Both the position numbers and the translations under genes were made by a program. The notes under the pieces are model-generated. The model saw nothing but the letters and a program-made list of their open reading frames with translations. It did not search any database and was not told the origin of the DNA. This document shows positions 12,775-15,664 of a stretch of 15,664 nucleotides of DNA, piece after piece. Origin of the DNA: an uncultured Parabacteroides sp. (lineage in GTDB: Bacteria > Bacteroidota > Bacteroidia > Bacteroidales > Tannerellaceae); NCBI GenBank assembly GCA_900552415.1, contig USAD01000026.1, forward strand, positions 1 to 15,664, written 5' to 3'. Position 1 is the first letter of the stretch. Each line of letters begins with the position of its first letter.

Positions 12775-14859
12775 TTATGCGGGATCTTGTCGCCCGGTTT
12801 CCGTGGTAGATCCGTTATTGGTTTGTTCGGAGTTATTGTCTTGATTATCAGGAATAGTTGGCTCTTTGCCTTCTTTTTCCTTGTCTTTCTCCTGCTCCAG
12901 AGCCTTTTCCTTTTCTTGAGCTTCCAAGATCTCCTGCGAACGTGAGATCCAAGGGCGCTTGCCGAAGATATGCTCGACATCCTCCGTATAGATCACCTCA
13001 TTCTCGAGCAATACGTTTGCCAGTTTCGCGTGTCCTTCCGCCTGTTCGGAGAGAATGCGTTTTGCCCGCTCATACTGCTCGTTGATGATCCGTTGTACCT
13101 CATTATCGATCAGCTTGGCTGTCTCCTCGCTATAAGGTTTCGTGAAACCCCATTCCTGACCTGTTGAATCGTAATAATTGAGGTTAGGTAATTTCTCGCT
13201 CATACCGAAATAGACCACCATGGCGTAAGCCTGCTTCGTGACCTTCTCGAGGTCGTTCGAGGCGCCGGTAGAGATCTTGCCCAAGAAGAGTTCCTCTGCG
13301 GCCCGTCCACCTAGAGTGGCGCACATCTCATCGAGCAACTGCTCTTTAGTGGTAATCTGTCGCTCTTCCGGCAGGTACCAGGCGGCGCCCAATGCCTTAC
13401 CGCGTGGGACGATTGTTACCTTAACCAACGGATTGGCATGCTCAAGCATCCAGCTCAGTGTCGCATGACCAGCCTCGTGGATCGCGATGCTGCGTCGCTC
13501 CTCGGCTGTGGTAATCTTGGTTCGTTTCTCAAGACCGCCAACGATTCGGTCGACAGCGTTCATGAAATCTACTTTTTGCACAAATTTTTTCCCGTTGCGG
13601 GCGGCGATAAGGGCCGCTTCATTGCAGACGTTCGCGATATCTGCGCCTGAGAATCCCGGCGTTTGACGGGCGAGGAAGTCGGTATCGACCGTCTCGTCGA
13701 TCTTGATCGGGCGCAGGTGTACGCCGAAGATCTCCTTGCGTTCGTTGAGGTCGGGCAGCTCTACATGGATCTGGCGATCGAAACGGCCAGCGCGGAGGAG
13801 CGCCTTGTCTAGAATATCGGCGCGGTTGGTAGCGGCCAAGATAATGACGCCACTGTTGGAGCCGAAACCATCCATCTCGGTCAGCAATTGGTTGAGCGTG
13901 TTCTCGCGCTCGTCGTTGCTGTTCATGCTCGTGTTACGTCCGCGGGCACGACCCACGGCGTCTATCTCATCAATAAAGACGATACACGGTGCTTTCTCTT
14001 TAGCCTGGCGGAAAAGATCGCGTACGCGAGAAGCGCCGACACCTACGAACATCTCCACGAAATCGGAACCTGACAGGGAGAAGAATGGGACATTGGCCTC
14101 ACCCGCTACAGCCTTGGCCAGCAGGGTTTTTCCTGTTCCCGGAGGGCCAACCAGCAAAGCGCCCTTAGGAATCTTACCGCCCAACTCAGTATATTTCTCC
14201 GGGTTTTTCAGGAATGAGACGATCTCCTCGACCTCCTGTTTCGCTCCGGCTAGTCCAGCGACATCCTTGAAGGTCACCTTGTGCTCGTTATCCTTGTCGA
14301 ACAGCTGGGCTTTCGCCTTGCCGACGCTGAATACGCCACCACCGCCCGGTCCGGCTCCACCCGACATGCGTCGCATCAGGAAGAACCAGATGAGGATAAT
14401 CAGCACGAACGGTCCGACCGAGACCAGGAAGCTCCAGAAAAGATCCTCGCCCTCCTCGAACCGCAATTGGGTATCGATCTGGTTTTCCTCAACGGCCTTG
14501 TCATAAAAGTCAGAAAATTTGTCAGCCGACGGGATTTTCACGTAGACTTTCGGAGAAGGACCGATCTTGGAAGGATCCATATCTTGGAAAACAGTCGCTA
14601 CCTTGTCGGCCTTGACGGTTGCCTCGGCCATCCTTTTTTGGTTGTAGACCGTGATATCCTTGAAGGTGTTCTCCTTGACATACTTCTGGAACTGTGTCCA
14701 GTCCAGGTCTTTAGAGCCGGCCGTATCGTTGGTCATGTAAAGGGCGATGAGCATGACGAAAATCAGCCCATACATCCAATACAGATTGAAACGGAACGGG
14801 TTAGGCTTGTCGCCCTTTTTTCGGGGAGACATATCAAACATGTTCTTCTTGTTTTCCAT
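12775..14859 (-). CDS. ftsH: ATP-dependent zinc metalloprotease FtsH
   Basis: The 694-residue protein has the complete FtsH layout. Transmembrane segment 1 is about 28-43 and a periplasmic FtsH-ext domain about 50-140. Transmembrane segment 2 (about 142-162) is followed by a glycine-rich linker ([10 protein letters not shown]). The AAA+ module has Walker A GPPGTGKT (238-245), Walker B VFIDEID (294-300), the FVG pore loop (271-273) and the second region of homology ending AGRFDRQ. The M41 protease has HEAGH (461-465) and the third zinc ligand Asp536. It forms a membrane hexamer that degrades misfolded membrane proteins and regulatory proteins, possibly including lipid-synthesis enzymes. The C-terminal ~55 residues are a Glu/Lys coiled coil and an Asn/Gln/Ser/Thr-rich tail, a longer extension than in E. 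coli FtsH. It lies 35 bp after rsfS on the same strand. Confidence 0.98.
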   Translation of the reverse strand: MENKKNMFDMSPRKKGDKPNPFRFNLYWMYGLIFVMLIALYMTNDTAGSKDLDWTQFQKYVKENTFKDITVYNQKRMAEATVKADKVATVFQDMDPSKIGPSPKVYVKIPSADKFSDFYDKAVEENQIDTQLRFEEGEDLFWSFLVSVGPFVLIILIWFFLMRRMSGGAGPGGGGVFSVGKAKAQLFDKDNEHKVTFKDVAGLAGAKQEVEEIVSFLKNPEKYTELGGKIPKGALLVGPPGTGKTLLAKAVAGEANVPFFSLSGSDFVEMFVGVGASRVRDLFRQAKEKAPCIVFIDEIDAVGRARGRNTSMNSNDERENTLNQLLTEMDGFGSNSGVIILAATNRADILDKALLRAGRFDRQIHVELPDLNERKEIFGVHLRPIKIDETVDTDFLARQTPGFSGADIANVCNEAALIAARNGKKFVQKVDFMNAVDRIVGGLEKRTKITTAEERRSIAIHEAGHATLSWMLEHANPLVKVTIVPRGKALGAAWYLPEERQITTKEQLLDEMCATLGGRAAEELFLGKISTGASNDLEKVTKQAYAMVVYFGMSEKLPNLNYYDSTGQEWGFTKPYSEETAKLIDNEVQRIINEQYERAKRILSEQAEGHAKLANVLLENEVIYTEDVEHIFGKRPWISRSQEILEAQEKEKALEQEKDKEKEGKEPTIPDNQDNNSEQTNNGSTTETGRQDPA

Positions 14860-14894
14860 AAGAAATAAAACGATAATAAAAAGTGAACACTGGA

Positions 14895-15254
14895 TCAGTC
14901 AATGTTCGGAATGACTGATACCGGCGCGTCGGCCCAAAGGTGTTCCAGGTTATAGAACGACCGGAGCTCCGGCATGAAAATATGAACAAGAACCGTGCCA
15001 TAGTCCATTCCAATCCAGCGGGCGCCATGTTGTCCGTCAATAGAGAGCGGTTTCTCTTTCGCTTTCTTGTGGGCGAAATCCCAAACGGAATCGGAGAGGG
15101 CGGCAACTTGTGTCGGTGTGTTGCCCTCGCAAATGACCATGTATTGGCAGATCGCGCCGGTTGTTTGATTCAGGTCGACTGTAACGATGTTTTTGCCTTT
15201 CTTCTCTTGCAGGCCTTCGATAATTGATTCTACTAATAATTCTGTTTGATCCAT
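14895..15254 (-). CDS. rsfS: Ribosome silencing factor RsfS (Iojap family)
   Basis: The 119-residue protein fits the RsfS/DUF143 family in length and motifs: NIVTVDLNQTTGAICQYMVIC early on, then the signature GARWIGMDYGTVLVHIF (about 81-97) and FYNLEHLWADAP near the C terminus. RsfS binds ribosomal protein uL14 of the large subunit and blocks subunit joining during starvation. The frame stays open to 15320, but an exact -7 box lies at 15294-15301 inside it, and the residues before Met at 15254 do not resemble the family, so I start at 15254. It precedes ftsH by 35 bp and probably shares its transcript, an arrangement common in Bacteroidales. Confidence 0.93.
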   Translation of the reverse strand: MDQTELLVESIIEGLQEKKGKNIVTVDLNQTTGAICQYMVICEGNTPTQVAALSDSVWDFAHKKAKEKPLSIDGQHGARWIGMDYGTVLVHIFMPELRSFYNLEHLWADAPVSVIPNID

Positions 15255-15293
15255 TGATCTAATATATTGTCTATTGAATAATTTTCCAGCTTG

Positions 15294-15301
15294 CAAAGAT
15301 A
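15294..15301 (-). promoter_or_regulatory. Predicted -7 promoter element of rsfS-ftsH
   Basis: TATCTTTG on the minus strand is an exact TAnnTTTG match, 39 bp before the rsfS ATG at 15254. No TTTG element is seen at the usual spacing; GGTTG is present 16 bp upstream. Confidence 0.6.
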
Positions 15302-15427
15302 AGGCTTTATTTATAAGCAACCTTTTTCTTTATATTAATATTTGTAATGAGAGGAGCGTTATGATGGCCTGAAATTGGGGGAGAAAAGGGCTTAGGACGC
15401 TTTTTTTATAAAAAAATGGCCGGAAAA

Positions 15428-15458
15428 TTTGTTGGATAAGAAAAAGCGCGTACCTTTG
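15428..15458 (+). promoter_or_regulatory. Promoter of tRNA-Gln
   Basis: TTTG at 15428-15431, 19 bp of spacer and TACCTTTG at 15451-15458 match both parts of the Bacteroidetes primary-sigma consensus exactly. The tRNA begins 32 bp after the -7 box. Confidence 0.8.
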
Positions 15459-15490
15459 TCCTCGCAAAACGGAAAAGTTCCAGTTTCTAT

Positions 15491-15561
15491 TGTTCAATGG
15501 TGTAATGGTAGCACAACAGATTCTGGTCCTGTTTGTCCAGGTTCGAATCCTGGTTGAACAA
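15491..15561 (+). tRNA. tRNA-Gln (anticodon CTG)
   Basis: The cloverleaf is complete. The acceptor stem TGTTCAA (15491-15497) pairs with TTGAACA (15554-15560), discriminator A15561. The D arm is around GTGTAATGGTAGCAC. The anticodon loop TTCTGGT (15521-15527) has anticodon CTG at 15523-15525. The T arm is CCAGG-TTCGAAT-CCTGG (15537-15553). The anticodon stem ACAGA/CCTGT has an A-C mismatch at the pair next to the loop (31-39); the other stems are fully paired. CCA is not encoded and must be added enzymatically. The CTG anticodon reads CAG codons only, so a second tRNA-Gln (TTG) must exist elsewhere. Confidence 0.95.
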
Positions 15562-15664
15562 CAAGAGGAAGGAACTGACCTAAGCGTTTAAATGATTAGT
15601 GATTAATGATCAATGCACAAATCCTATCACAGCGAATACTGTACATTAATCAAAAGGATCGAAT

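Noticed and set aside
13703..14506. A 267-codon open frame antisense to ftsH
   Set aside because: It is Ser/Arg/Pro-rich and low-complexity, lies wholly opposite a certain gene, and shows no domain; it is a shadow of the ftsH codon pattern.
15351..15420. A possible small-RNA terminator (AGCGT to ACGCT followed by T7)
   Set aside because: The stem is only five pairs with a loop over 30 nt and no convincing inner pairing, so I could not support it.
15562..15664. Possible second tRNA or start of a gene after tRNA-Gln
   Set aside because: No cloverleaf or coding frame is visible; the stretch has only AT-rich near-repeats (GATTAGTGATTAATGATCA) and the window ends.

Overview
The window is chromosomal DNA from a member of the Bacteroidales, most likely Parabacteroides or a close relative. 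Several things point there. Genes lack clear Shine-Dalgarno sites. Many upstream regions carry the Bacteroidetes -7 box TAnnTTTG, some with a TTTG-like -33 element 19-20 bp upstream. Phylum-typical families are present: a PUR-like DUF3276 protein, a PorT-family barrel, a Bacteroidetes-type FtsH, and a lipoprotein with an acidic surface-export signal. The tRNA does not encode CCA. I see no insertion sequence, phage gene or CRISPR array. The genus is an inference from gene style, not from a database match.

Layout. (1) 45-4331, minus strand: a tight four-gene run, read in the order Xaa-Pro aminopeptidase, GNAT acetyltransferase, gamma-carbonic anhydrase, secreted C1 (bleomycin hydrolase-like) peptidase. 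It is transcribed from a -7 box just upstream of the aminopeptidase. (2) 4332-5070: a long divergent intergenic region. It holds a cluster of degenerate 21-bp palindromic repeats, a promoter, a complete cobalamin riboswitch and an AT-rich hairpin next to the btuB start codon. (3) 5071-8271, plus strand: a cobalamin-controlled unit made of a BtuB-like TonB-dependent receptor and a CbiK-type chelatase that is a predicted surface lipoprotein, closed by a terminator. (4) 8412-9245: cdsA (CDP-diacylglycerol synthase, TTG start), convergent and overlapping by 14 bp with a porT-like gene at 9232-9933. (5) 10094-10264: a small 2[4Fe-4S] ferredoxin with a strong terminator. (6) 10443-11882, minus: a lipoprotein combining a DUF1080-like domain with a divergent PHP hydrolase domain. 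(7) 12190-12570, minus: a DUF3276/PUR-like nucleic-acid-binding protein. (8) 12775-15254, minus: rsfS-ftsH, with promoter and terminator visible. (9) 15491-15561: tRNA-Gln(CTG) behind a textbook Bacteroidetes promoter.

How the genes work together. The most functionally informative unit is region 3. When cobalamin is scarce the riboswitch should allow expression of an outer-membrane corrinoid importer together with an exported tetrapyrrole chelatase, suggesting handling of a corrinoid or other metallo-tetrapyrrole at the cell surface. Region 1 combines two peptidases that could act on peptides, one cytoplasmic and proline-specific and one exported. Region 8 is a housekeeping unit of ribosome silencing and membrane protein quality control. 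In related genomes, as I recall, cdsA lies directly after rsfS-ftsH; here it is about 3.5 kb away on the other strand.
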